DNA of 64,000 bases from Ptiloglossa arizonensis (lineage: Eukaryota > Arthropoda > Insecta > Hymenoptera > Colletidae), in NCBI RefSeq assembly GCF_051014685.1, contig NW_027478528.1:496001-560000 (forward strand). The letters run 5' to 3'. The translations under genes and the position numbers were made by a program. Shown here one piece after another: positions 36,180-48,169 of this stretch (position 1 is the first letter of the stretch; each line of letters starts with the position of its first letter). A model generated the notes under the pieces. The model was not told the origin of the DNA and searched no databases. It saw only the letters and a list, made by a program, of their open reading frames with translations.

Positions 36180-39100
36180 TCGGGCGAGTTTCTACTTTCA
36201 GATGCAACAGGAATTTTTGGGTTAGGTCAATCCGTTCGCGAGTAATGGAACATTGAAGCTAAGAAATGGTTGAGAAGGCATACAATTTTTCGCAATTCTG
36301 CTGCTCCAAACGCTTAACCAGAATGGCCTCGGGACAAAATACACATACCGTTGTAATGGGGCGAGTTTCTACTTTCAGATGCAATAGGAATTTTAGGGTT
36401 AGGTCAATCCGTTCGCGAGATATGGGAGTTTGAAGCCAAGAAATGGTTGAGAAGGCAAAAAATTTTTCGCAATTCTGCTGTTCCAAACGCTTAACCAGAA
36501 TGGCCTAGGGAAAAAATACACATACCGTTGTAATCGGGCGAGTTTCTACTTTCAGATGCAATAGGAATTTTTGGGTTAGGTCAATCCGTTCGCGAGATAT
36601 GGGAGTTTGAAGCTAAGAAATGGTTAAGGAGACAACAAATTTTTCGCACTTCTGCTGCTCCAAACGCTTAACCAGAATGGCCTAGGGAAAAAATACACAT
36701 GCCGTTGTAATTGGGCGAGTTTCTACTTTCAGACGCAACAGGAATCTTTGGGTTAGGTCAATCCGTTCGCGAGATATGGGAGTTTGAAGCCAAGAAATGG
36801 TTGAGAAGGCAAAAAATTTTTCGCAATTCTGCTGCTCCAAACGCTTAACCAGAATGGCGTAGGGAAAAAATACACATACCGTTGTAATCGGGCGAGTTTC
36901 TACTTTCAGATGCAACAGGAGTTTTTGGGTTAGGTCAATCCGTTCGCGAGATATGGGTGTTTGAATACAAGAAATGGTAGTGAAGGCAAAAAATTTTTCG
37001 CAATTCTGCTGCTCCAAACGCTTAACCAGAATGGCGTAGGGACAAAACACACATGCCGTTGTAATCGGGCGAGTTTCTACTTTCAGATGCAACAGGAGTT
37101 TTTGGGTTAGGTCAATCCGTTCGCGAGATATGTGAGTTTGAAGCCAAGAAATGGTTGAGAAGGCAAAAAATTTTTCGCAATTCTGCTGCTCCAAACGCTT
37201 AACCAGATTGGCCTAGGGAAAAAATACACATACCGTTGTAATCGGGCGAGTTTCTACTTTCAGATGCAACAGGAATTTTTGGGTTAGGTCAATCCGTTCG
37301 CGAGATATGGGAGTTTGAAGCCAAGAAATGGTTGAGAAGGCAAAAAATTTTTCGCACTTCTGCTGCTCCAAACGCTTAAACAGAATGGCCTAGGGAAAAA
37401 ATACGCATACCGTTGTAATCGGGCGAGTTTCTACTTTCAGACGCAGCAGGAATTTTTGTGTTTGGTCAATCCGTTCGCGAGATATGGGACTTTGAAGCTA
37501 AGAAATGGTTGAGAAGGCGAAAAATTTTTCGCAATTCTGCTGCTCCAAACGCTTAACCAGAATGGCGTAGGGAAAAAATACACATACCGTTGTAATCGGG
37601 CGAGTTTCTACTTTCAGATGCAACAGGAGTTTCTGGGTTAGGTCAATCCGTTCGCGAGATATGGGAGTTTGAATACAAGAAATGGTAGAGAAGGCAAAAA
37701 ATTTTTCGCAATTCTGCTGCTCCAAACGCTTAACCAGAATGGCGTAGGGAAAAAATACACATACCGTTGTAATCGTGCGAGTTTCTACTTTCAGATGCAA
37801 CAGGAGTTTTTGGGTTAGGTCAATCCGTTCGCGAGATATGGGAGTTTGAATATAAGAAATGGTAGAGAAGGCAAAAAATTTTTCGCAATTCTGCTGCTCC
37901 AAACGCTTAACCAGAATGGCGTAGGGAAAAAATACACATACCGTTGTAATCGGGCGAGTTTCTACTTTCAGATGCAACAGGAGTTTTTGGGTTAGGTCAA
38001 TCCGTTCGCGAGATATGTGAGTTTGAAGCCAAGAAATGGTTGAGAAGGCAAAAAATTTTTCGCAATTCTGCTGCTCCAAACGCTTAACCAGATTGGCCTA
38101 GGGGAAAAATACACATACCGTTGTAATCGGGCGAGTTTCTACCTTCAGATGCAACAGGAATTTTTGGGTGAGGTCAATCCGTTCGCGAGATATGGGAGTT
38201 TGAAGCCAAGAAATGGTTGAGAAGGCAAAAAATTTTTCGCACTTCTGCTGCTCCAAACGCTTAACCAGAATGGCGTAGGGAAAAAATACACATACCGTTG
38301 TAATCGGGCGAGTTTCTACTTTCAGATGCAACAGGAGTTTTTGGGTTAGGTCAATCCGTTCGCGAGATATGGGAGTTTGAAGCTAAGAAATGGTTAAGGA
38401 GACAACAAATTTTTCGCACTTCTGCTGCGCCAAACGCTTAACCAGAATGGCCTAGGGAAAAAATACACATGCCGTTGTAATCGGGCGAGTTTCAACTTTC
38501 AGACGCAACAGGAATCTTTGGGTTAGGTCAATCCGTTCGCGAGATATGGGAGTTTGAAGCCAAGAAATGGTTGAGAAGGCAAAAAATTTTTCGCAATTCT
38601 GCTGCTCCAAACGCTTAACCAGAATGGCGTAGGGAAAAAATACACATACCGTTGTAATCGGGCGAGTTTCTACTTTCAGATGCAACAGGAGTTTTTGGGT
38701 TAGGTCAATCCGTTCGCGAGATATGGGAGTTTGAATACAAGAAATGGTAGAGAAGGCAAAAAATTTTTCGCAATTCTGCTGCTCCAAACGCTCAACCAGA
38801 ATGGCGTAGGGAAAAAATACACATACCGTTGTAATCGGGCGAGTTTCTACTTTCAGATGCAACAGGAATTTTTGGGTTAGGTCAATCCGTTCGCGAGTAA
38901 TGGAACATTGAAGCTAAGAAATGGTTGAGAAGGCATACAATTTTTCGCAATTCTGCTGCTCCAAACGCTTAACCAGAATGGCCTCGGGACAAAATACACA
39001 TACCGTTGTAATGGGGCGAGTTTCTACTTTCAGATGCAATAGGAATTTTTGGGTTAGGTCAATCCGTTCGCGAGATATGGGAGTTTGAAGCCAAGAAATG

Positions 39101-40560
39101 GTTGAGAAGGCAAAAAATTTTTCGCAATTCTGCTATTCCAAACGCTTAACCAGAATGGCCTAGGGAAAAAATACACATACCGTTGTAATCGGGCGAGTTT
39201 CTACTTTCAGATGCAATAGGAATTTTTGGGTTAGGTCAATCCGTTCGCGAGATATGGGAGTTTGAAGCTAAGAAATGGTTAAGGAGACAACAAATTTTTC
39301 GCACTTCTGCTGCTCCAAACGCTTAACCAGAATGGCCTAGGGAAAAAATACACATGCCGTTGTAATCGGGCGAGTTTCTACTTTCAGACGCAACAGGAAT
39401 CTTTGGGTTAGGTCAATCCGTTCGCGAGATATGGGAGTTTGAAGCCAAGAAATGGTTGAGAAGGCAAAAAATTTTTCGCAATTCTGCTGCTCCAAACGCT
39501 TAACCAGAATGGCGTAGGGAAAAAATACACATACCGTTGTAATCGGGCGAGTTTCTACTTTCAGATGCAACAGGAGTTTTTGGGTTAGGTCAATCCGTTC
39601 GCGAGATATGGGAGTTTGAATACAAGAAATGGTAGTGAAGGCAAAAAATTTTTCGCAATTCTGCTGCTCCAAACGCTTAACCAGAATGGCGTAGGGACAA
39701 AATACACATGCCGTTGTAATCGGGCGAGTTTCTACTTTCAGATGCAACAGGAGTTTTTGGGTTAGGTCAATCCGTTCGCGAGATATGTGAGTTTGAAGCC
39801 AAGAAATGGTTGAGAAGGCAAAAAATTTTTCGCAATTCTGCTGCTCCAAACGCTTAACCAGAATGGCGTAGGGAAAAAATACACATACCGTTGTAATCGG
39901 GCGAGTTTCTACTTTCAGATGCAACAGGAATTTTTGGGTTAGGTCAATCCGTTCGCGAGATATGGGAGTTTGAAGCCAAGAAATGGTTGAGAAGGCAAAA
40001 AATTTTTCGCACTTCTGCTGCTCCAAACGCTTAAACAGAATGGCCTAGGGAAAAAATACGCATACCGTTGTAATCGGGCGAGTTTCTACTTTCAGACGCA
40101 GCAGGAATTTTTGTGTTTGGTCAATCCGTTCGCGAGATATGGGACTTTGAAGCTAAGAAATGGTTGAGAAGGCGAAAAATTTTTCGCAATTCTGCTGCTC
40201 CAAACGCTTAACCAGAATGGCGTAGGGAAAAAATACACATACCGTTGTAATCGGGCGAGTTTCTACTTTCAGATGCAACAGGAGTTTTTGGGTTAGGTCA
40301 ATCCGTTCGCGAGATATGGGAGTTTGAATACAAGAAATGGTAGAGAAGGCAAAAAATTTTTCGCACTTCTGCTGCGCCAAACGCTTAACCAGAATGGCCT
40401 AGGGAAAAAATACACATGCCGTTGTAATCGGGCGAGTTTCAACTTTCAGACGCAACAGGAATCTTTGGGTTAGGTCAATCCGTTCGCGAGATATGTGAGT
40501 TTGAAGCCAAGAAATGGTTGAGAAGGCATACAATTTTTCGCAATTCTGCTGATCCAAACG
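36180..40560 (+). repeat. Second beta 15-mer higher-order repeat (2,655 bp)
   Basis: Rare tags recur 2,655 bp apart, exactly fifteen 177-bp units: GAGTAATGGAACATTG at 36,240 and 38,895, GCCTCGGGACAAAATAC just downstream of each, GGTAGTGAAGGC near 36,976 and 39,631, and the GGCGAAAAATTTTTC units near 37,515 and 40,170. GCGTAGGG with ACTACCATT-type units (AAGAAATGGTAGAGAAGG) is abundant. Content differs from the 25.8-35.4 kb 15-mer although the period is the same. About 35,620-36,180 pairs with 38,452 onward at a 16-unit offset, so one monomer was gained or lost. Confidence 0.8.
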
Positions 40561-41912
40561 CTTAACCAGATTGGCCTAGGGAAAAAATACACATACCGTT
40601 GTAATCGGGCGAGTTTCTACTTTCAGATGCAACAGGAATTTTTGGGTTAGGTCAATCTGTTCGCGAGATATGGGAGTTTGAAGCCAAGAAATGGTTGAGA
40701 AGGCAAAAAATTTTTCGCACTTCTGCTGCTCCAAACGCTTAACCAGAATGGCCTAGGGAAAAAATACACATGCCGTTGTAATCGGGCGAGTTTCTACTTT
40801 CAGACGCAACAGGAATCTTTGGGTTAGGTCAATCCGTTCGCGAGATATAGGACTTTGAAGCTAAGAAATGGTTGAGAAGGCGAAAAATTTTTCGCAATTC
40901 TGCTGCTCCAAACGCTTAACCAGAATGGGCTAGGGAAAAAATACAAATACCGTTGGAATCGGGCGAACCTCTACTTTCAGATGCAATAGGAATTTTTGGG
41001 TTAGGTCAATCTGTTCGCGAGATATGGGAGTTTGAAGCCAAGAAATGGTTGAGAAGGCAAAAAATTTTTCGCAATTCTGCTGCTCCAAACGCTTAACCAG
41101 AATGGGCTAGGGAAAAAATACAAATACCGTTGGAATCGGGCGAACTTCTACTTTCAGATGCAATAGGAATTTTTGGGTTAGGTCAATCCGTTCGCGAGAT
41201 ATGGGAGTTTGAAGACAAGAAATGGTTGAGAAGGCAAAAAATTTTTCGCAATTCTGCTGCTCCAAACGCTTAGCCAGAATGGCGTATGGAAAAAATACAC
41301 ATACCGTTGTAATCGGGCGAGTTTCTACTTTCAGATGCAACAGGAGTTTTTGGGTTAGGTCAATCCGTTCGCGAGATATGGGACTTTGAAGCTAAGAAAT
41401 GGTTGAGAAGGCATACAATTTTTCGCAATTCTGCTGCTCCAAACGCTTAACCAGAATGGCCTAGGGAAAAAATACACATACCGTTGTAATCGGGCGAGTT
41501 TCTACTTTCAGATGCAGCAGGAATTTTTGGGTTAGGTCAATCCGTTCGCGAGATATGGGAGTTTGAAGCCAAGAAATGGTTGAGAAGGCGAAAAATTTTT
41601 CGCAATTCTGCTGCTCCAAACGCTTAACCAGAATGGGCTAGGGAAAAAATACAAATACCGTTGGAATCGGGCGAACTTCTACTTTCAGATGCAATAGGAA
41701 TTTTTGGGTTAGGTCAATCCGTTCGCGAGATATGGGAGTTTGAAGACAAGAAATGGTTGAGAAGGCAAAAAATTTTTCGCAATTCTGCTGCTCCAAACGC
41801 TTAGCCAGAATGGCGTATGGAAAAAATACACATACCGTTGTAATCGGGCGAGTTTCTACTTTCAGATGCAATAGGAATTTTTGGGTTAGGTCAATCCGTT
41901 CGCGAGATATGG
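40560..41912 (+). repeat. Beta monomers with a 3-mer repeat (531 bp)
   Basis: The rare string GGGCTAGGGAAAAAATACAA followed by ATACCGTTGGAATCGGGCGAAC appears near 40,926, 41,103 and 41,634. The last two are exactly three monomers apart and share the following GAAGACAAG and GCTTAGCCAGAATGGCGTATGG unit. This is a small local amplification at the right end of the beta domain. Confidence 0.75.
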
Positions 41913-44561
41913 GAGTTTGAAGCCAAGAAATGGTTGAGAAGGCAAAAAATTTTTCGCAATTCTGCTGCTCCAAACGCTTAACCAGAATGGCCTAGGGAAA
42001 AAATACACATACCGTTGTAATCGGGCGAGTTTCTACTTTCAGGTGCAATAGGAATTTTTGGGTTAGGTCAATCCGTTCGCGAGATATGGGAGTTTGAAGC
42101 CAAGAAATGGTTGAGAAGGCAAACAATTTTTCGCAATTCTGCTGTTCCAAACGCTTATCCAGAATGGCCTAGGGAAAAAATACACATACCGTTGTAATCG
42201 GGCGAGTTTCTACTTTCAGATGCAATAGGAATTTTTGGGTTAGGTCAATCCGTTCGCGAGATATGGGACTTTGAAGCCACGAAATGGTTGAGAAGGCAAA
42301 ACATTTTTCGCAATTCTGCTGCTCCAAACGCTTAACCAGAATGGCCTAGGGAAGAAATACGCATATCGTTATAATCGGGCGAGTTTCTACTTTCAGACGC
42401 AGCAGGAATTTTTGGGTTTGGTCAATCCGTTCGCGAGATATGGGACTTTGAAGCTAAGAAATGGTTGAGAAGACAACAAATTTTTCGCAATTCTGCTGCT
42501 CCAATCGCTTAACCAGAATGGCCTAAGGGAAAAATACACGTACCGTTGTAATCGGGCGAGTTTCTACTTTCACACGCAACAGGAATTTTTGGGTTAGGTC
42601 TATCCGTTCGCGAGATATGGGAGTTTGAAGCCAAGAAATGGTTGAGAAGGCATACAATTTTTCGCAATTCTGCTGATCCAAACGCTTAACCAGAATGCCC
42701 TAGGGAAAAAATACACATACCGCTGTAGTCGGGCGAGTTTCTACTTACAGATGCAATAGGAATTTTTGGGTTAGGTCAATCCGTTCGCGAGATATGGGAG
42801 TTTGAAGACAAGAAATGGTTGAGAAGGCAAAAAACTTTTCGCAATTCTGCTGCTCCAAACGCTTAACCAGAATGGCCTAGGGAAAAAATACACATACCGT
42901 TGTAATCGGGCGAGTTTCTACTTTCAGATGCAATAGGAATTTTTGGGTTAGGTCAATCCGTTCGCGAGATATGGGAGTTTGAAGCCAAGAGATGGTTGAG
43001 AAGGCAAACAATTTTTCGCAATTCTGCTGCTCCAAACGCTTAACCAGAATGGCCTAGGGAAAAAATACACATACCGTTGTAATCGGGCAAGCTTCTACTT
43101 TCAGATGCAATAGGAATTTTTGGGTTAGGTCAATCCGTTCGCGAGATATGGGAGTTTGAAATTAAGAAATGGTTAAGGAGACAACAAATTTTTCGCACTT
43201 CTGCTGCTCCAAACGCTTAACCAGAATGGCCTAGGGAAAAAACACACATGCCGTTGTAATCGGGCGAGTTTCTACTTTCAGACGCAACAGGAATCTTTGG
43301 GTTAGGTCAATCCGTTCGCGAGATATGGGAGTTTGAAGCCAAGAAATGGTTGAGAAGGCAAAAAATTTTTCGCAATTCTGCTGCTCCAAACGCTTATCCA
43401 GAATGGCCTAGGGAAAAAATACACATACCGTTGTAATCTGGCGAGCTTCTACTTGCAGACGCAACGGGAATTTTTGGGTTAGATCAATCCGTTCGCGAGA
43501 TATGGTAGTTTAAAGCTAAGAAATGGTTGGGAAGACAACAAATTTTTCGCAATTCTGCTGCTCCAAACGCTTAACCGGAATGGCCTAGGGAAAAAATACA
43601 CTTACCGTTGTAATCTGGCGAGTTTCTACTTTCGGATGCAATAGGAATTTTTGGGTTAGGTCTGTCCGTTCGCGAGATATGGGAGTTTGAAGACAAGAAA
43701 TGGTTGAGAAGGCGAGAAATTTTTCGCAATTCTGCTGCTCCAAACGCTTAACCAGAATGGCCTAGGGAAAAAATACACATACCGTTGTAATCGGGCGAGA
43801 TTCTACTTTCAGACGCAACAGGAATTTTTGGGTCAGGTCAATCCGGTCGCGAGATATGGGAGGTTGAAGCCAAGAAATGGTTGAGAAGGCAAAAAATTTT
43901 TCGCAATTCTGCTGCTCCAAACGGTTAACCAGAATGGCCCAGGGAAAAAATACACATACCGTTGTAATCGGTCGAGTTTCTACTTTCAGATGCAACAGGA
44001 ATTTTTGTTAGGTCAATCCGTTCGCGAGATATTGGAGTTTGAAGCCAAGAAATGGTTGAGAAGGCAAAAAATTTTTCGCAATTCTGCTGCTCCAAACGCA
44101 TAACCAGAATGGCCTAGGGAAAAAATACATATACCGTTGTAATCGGGCGAGTCTCTACCTTCAGACACAACAGGAATTTTTGAGTTAGGTCAATCCGTTC
44201 GCGAGATATGGTAGTTTCAAGCTAAGAAATGGTTGGGAAGACAACAAATTTTTCGCAATTCTGCTGCTCCAAACGCTTAACCAGAATGGCCTAGGGAAAA
44301 AATACACATACCGTTGTAATCGGTCGAGTTTCTACTTTCAGATGCAACAGGAATTTTTGTTAGGTCAATCCGTTCGCGAGATATTGGAGTTTGAAGCCAA
44401 GAAATGGTTGAGAAGGCAAAAAATTTTTCGCAATTCTGCTGCTCCAAACGCATAACCAGAATGGCCCAGGGAAAAAATACACATACCGTTGTAATCGGTC
44501 GAGTTTCTACTTTCAGATGCAACAGGAATTTTTGTTAGGTCAATCCGTTCGCGAGATATTG
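41913..44561 (+). repeat. 15-mer block, first copy (2,649 bp), mixed beta and alpha units
   Basis: The block carries both beta markers (CTGTAGTCGG, GGTTAAGGAG, GGCATACAATTTT) and alpha markers (CTGGCGAG, GGGAAG units, 175-bp units from about 43.99 kb). Private tags include GGTGCAATAGG, GCTTATCC, GAAGAAATACGCATATCG, GAAATTAAGAAATGG, CTTGCAGACGCAACGGG and GGAGGTTGAAG. It is followed at once by a second copy. The left edge lies within a monomer, where TATGGGAG in this copy faces TATTGGAG in the next. Confidence 0.88.
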
Positions 44562-47145
44562 GAGTTTGAAGCCAAGAAATGGTTGAGAAGGCAAAAAATT
44601 TTTCGCAATTCTGCTGCTCCAAACGCTTAACCAGAATGGCCTAGGGAAAAAATACACATACCGTTGTAATCGGGCGAGTTTCTACTTTCAGGTGCAATAG
44701 GAATTTTTGGGTTAGGTCAATCCGTTCGCGAGATATGGGAGTTTGAAGCCAAGAAATGGTTGAGAAGGCAAACAATTTTTCGCAATTCTGCTGTTCCAAA
44801 CGCTTATCCAGAATGGCCTAGGGAAAAAATACACATACCGTTGTAATCGGGCGAGTTTCTACTTTCAGATGCAATAGGAATTTTTGGGTTAGGTCAATCC
44901 GTTCGCGAGATATGGGACTTTGAAGCCACGAAATGGTTGAGAAGGCAAAACATTTTTCGCAATTCTGCTGCTCCAAACGCTTAACCAGAATGGCCTAGGG
45001 AAGAAATACGCATATCGTTATAATCGGGCGAGTTTCTACTTTCAGACGCAGCAGGAATTTTTGGGTTTGGTCAATCCGTTCGCGAGATATGGGACTTTGA
45101 AGCTAAGAAATGGTTGAGAAGACAACAAATTTTTCGCAATTCTGCTGCTCCAATCGCTTAACCAGAATGGCCTAAGGGAAAAATACACGTACCGTTGTAA
45201 TCGGGCGAGTTTCTACTTTCACACGCAACAGGAATTTTTGGGTTAGGTCTATCCGTTCGCGAGATATGGGAGTTTGAAGCCAAGAAATGGTTGAGAAGGC
45301 ATACAATTTTTCGCAATTCTGCTGATCCAAACGCTTAACCAGAATGCCCTAGGGAAAAAATACACATACCGCTGTAGTCGGGCGAGTTTCTACTTACAGA
45401 TGCAATAGGAATTTTTGGGTTAGGTCAATCCGTTCGCGAGATATGGGAGTTTGAAGACAAGAAATGGTTGAGAAGGCAAAAAACTTTTCGCAATTCTGCT
45501 GCTCCAAACGCTTAACCAGAATGGCCTAGGGAAAAAATACACATACCGTTGTAATCGGGCGAGTTTCTACTTTCAGATGCAATAGGAATTTTTGGGTTAG
45601 GTCAATCCGTTCGCGAGATATGGGAGTTTGAAGCCAAGAGATGGTTGAGAAGGCAAACAATTTTTCGCAATTCTGCTGCTCCAAACGCTTAACCAGAATG
45701 GCCTAGGGAAAAAATACACATACCGTTGTAATCGGGCAAGCTTCTACTTTCAGATGCAATAGGAATTTTTGGGTTAGGTCAATCCGTTCGCGAGATATGG
45801 GAGTTTGAAATTAAGAAATGGTTAAGGAGACAACAAATTTTTCGCACTTCTGCTGCTCCAAACGCTTAACCAGAATGGCCTAGGGAAAAAACACACATGC
45901 CGTTGTAATCGGGCGAGTTTCTACTTTCAGACGCAACAGGAATCTTTGGGTTAGGTCAATCCGTTCGCGAGATATGGGAGTTTGAAGCCAAGAAATGGTT
46001 GAGAAGGCAAAAAATTTTTCGCAATTCTGCTGCTCCAAACGCTTATCCAGAATGGCCTAGGGAAAAAATACACATACCGTTGTAATCTGGCGAGCTTCTA
46101 CTTGCAGACGCAACGGGAATTTTTGGGTTAGATCAATCCGTTCGCGAGATATGGTAGTTTAAAGCTAAGAAATGGTTGGGAAGACAACAAATTTTTCGCA
46201 ATTCTGCTGCTCCAAACGCTTAACCGGAATGGCCTAGGGAAAAAATACACTTACCGTTGTAATCTGGCGAGTTTCTACTTTCGGATGCAATAGGAATTTT
46301 TGGGTTAGGTCTGTCCGTTCGCGAGATATGGGAGTTTGAAGACAAGAAATGGTTGAGAAGGCGAGAAATTTTTCGCAATTCTGCTGCTCCAAACGCTTAA
46401 CCAGAATGGCCTAGGGAAAAAATACACATACCGTTGTAATCGGGCGAGATTCTACTTTCAGACGCAACAGGAATTTTTGGGTCAGGTCAATCCGGTCGCG
46501 AGATATGGGAGGTTGAAGCCAAGAAATGGTTGAGAAGGCAAAAAATTTTTCGCAATTCTGCTGCTCCAAACGGTTAACCAGAATGGCCCAGGGAAAAAAT
46601 ACACATACCGTTGTAATCGGTCGAGTTTCTACTTTCAGATGCAACAGGAATTTTTGTTAGGTCAATCCGTTCGCGAGATATTGGAGTTTGAAGCCAAGAA
46701 ATGGTTGAGAAGGCAAAAAATTTTTCGCAATTCTGCTGCTCCAAACGCATAACCAGAATGGCCTAGGGAAAAAATACATATACCGTTGTAATCGGGCGAG
46801 TCTCTACCTTCAGACACAACAGGAATTTTTGAGTTAGGTCAATCCGTTCGCGAGATATGGTAGTTTCAAGCTAAGAAATGGTTGGGAAGACAACAAATTT
46901 TTCGCAATTCTGCTGCTCCAAACGCTTAACCAGAATGGCCTAGGGAAAAAATACACATACCGTTGTAATCGGTCGAGTTTCTACTTTCAGATGCAACAGG
47001 AATTTTTGTTAGGTCAATCCGTTCGCGAGATATTGGAGTTTGAAGCCAAGAAATGGTTGAGAAGGCAAAAAATTTTTCGCAATTCTGCTGCTCCAAACGC
47101 ATAACCTGAATGGCCCAGGGAAAAAATACACATACCGTTGTAATC
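44562..47145 (+). repeat. 15-mer block, second copy (2,649 bp downstream)
   Basis: All private tags of the first copy recur at an offset of 2,649, which equals twelve 177-bp and three 175-bp units. By eye the copies agree until 47,106, where ACCTGAATGG replaces ACCAGAATGG. From about 47,146 (CGGGCGAG instead of CGGTCGAG) the sequence leaves the register. This is one of the youngest duplications in the window. Confidence 0.88.
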
Positions 47146-48169
47146 GGGCGAGTTTCTACTTTCAGACGCAACAGGAATTTTTGTTAGGTCAATCCGTTCG
47201 CGAGATATGGGACTCTGAAGCTAAGAAAGGGTTGACAAGACAACAAATTTTTCGCACTTCTGCTGCTCCAATCGCTTAACCAGAATGGCCTAGGGGAAAA
47301 TACACATACCGTTGTAATCGGCTGAGTTTCTACTTTCAATTGCAATAGGAATTTTTCGGTTAGGTCAATCCGTTCGCGAGATATGGTAGTTTGAAGCTAA
47401 GAAATGGTTGGGAAGACAAAAAATTTTTCGCAATTCTGCTGCTCCAAACGCTTAACCAGAATGGCCCAGGGAAAAAATACACATACCGTTGTAATCGGTC
47501 GACCTTCTACTTTCAGACGCAACAGGAATTTTTGGGTTAGGTCAATCCGTTCGCGAGATATGGGAGTTTGAAGCCAAGAAATGGTTGAGAAGGCAAAAAA
47601 TTTTTCGCAATTCTGCTGCTCCAAACGCTTAACCAGAATGGCCTAGGGAAAAAATACACATACCGTTGTAATCGGGCGAGTTTCTACTTTCAAATGCAAT
47701 AGGAATTTTTGGGTTAGGTCAATCCGTTCGCGCGATATGGTAGTTTGAAGCTAAGAAATGGTTGGGAAGACAACAAATTTTTCGCAATTCTGCTGCTCCA
47801 AACGCTTAACCGGAATGGCCTAGGGAAAAAATACACTTACCGTTGTAATCTGGCGAGTTTCTACTTTCAGACGCAACAGGAATTTTTGGGTTAGGTCAAT
47901 CCGGTCGCGAGATATGGGAGTTTGAAGCCAAGAAATGATTGAGAAGGCAAAAAATTTTTCGCAATTCTGCTGCTCCAAAAGCTTAACCAGAATGGTCTAG
48001 GGAAAAAATACACGTACCGCTGTATTCGGGCGAGTTTATACTTTCAAATGCAATAGGAATTTTTGGGTTAGGTCAATCCGTTCGCGAGATATGGGAGTTT
48101 GAAGCCAAGAAATGGTTGAGAAGGGAAAAAATTTTTCTCAATTCTGCTGCTCCAAACGCTTAACCAGAA

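Noticed and set aside
39337..40026. Minus-strand open frame of 229 codons, and similar frames of 165-193 codons near 27.5, 30.1, 32.3, 34.9, 35.6, 36.7 and 37.5 kb
   Set aside because: They are the same 59-codon phrase repeated because 177 is a multiple of 3; they stop wherever CCTAGGG is present or a 175-bp unit shifts the frame. They share no recognisable domain, start at arbitrary monomers and have no flanking gene structure. A test for purifying selection (synonymous versus non-synonymous change across monomers) would be needed to revive the idea.
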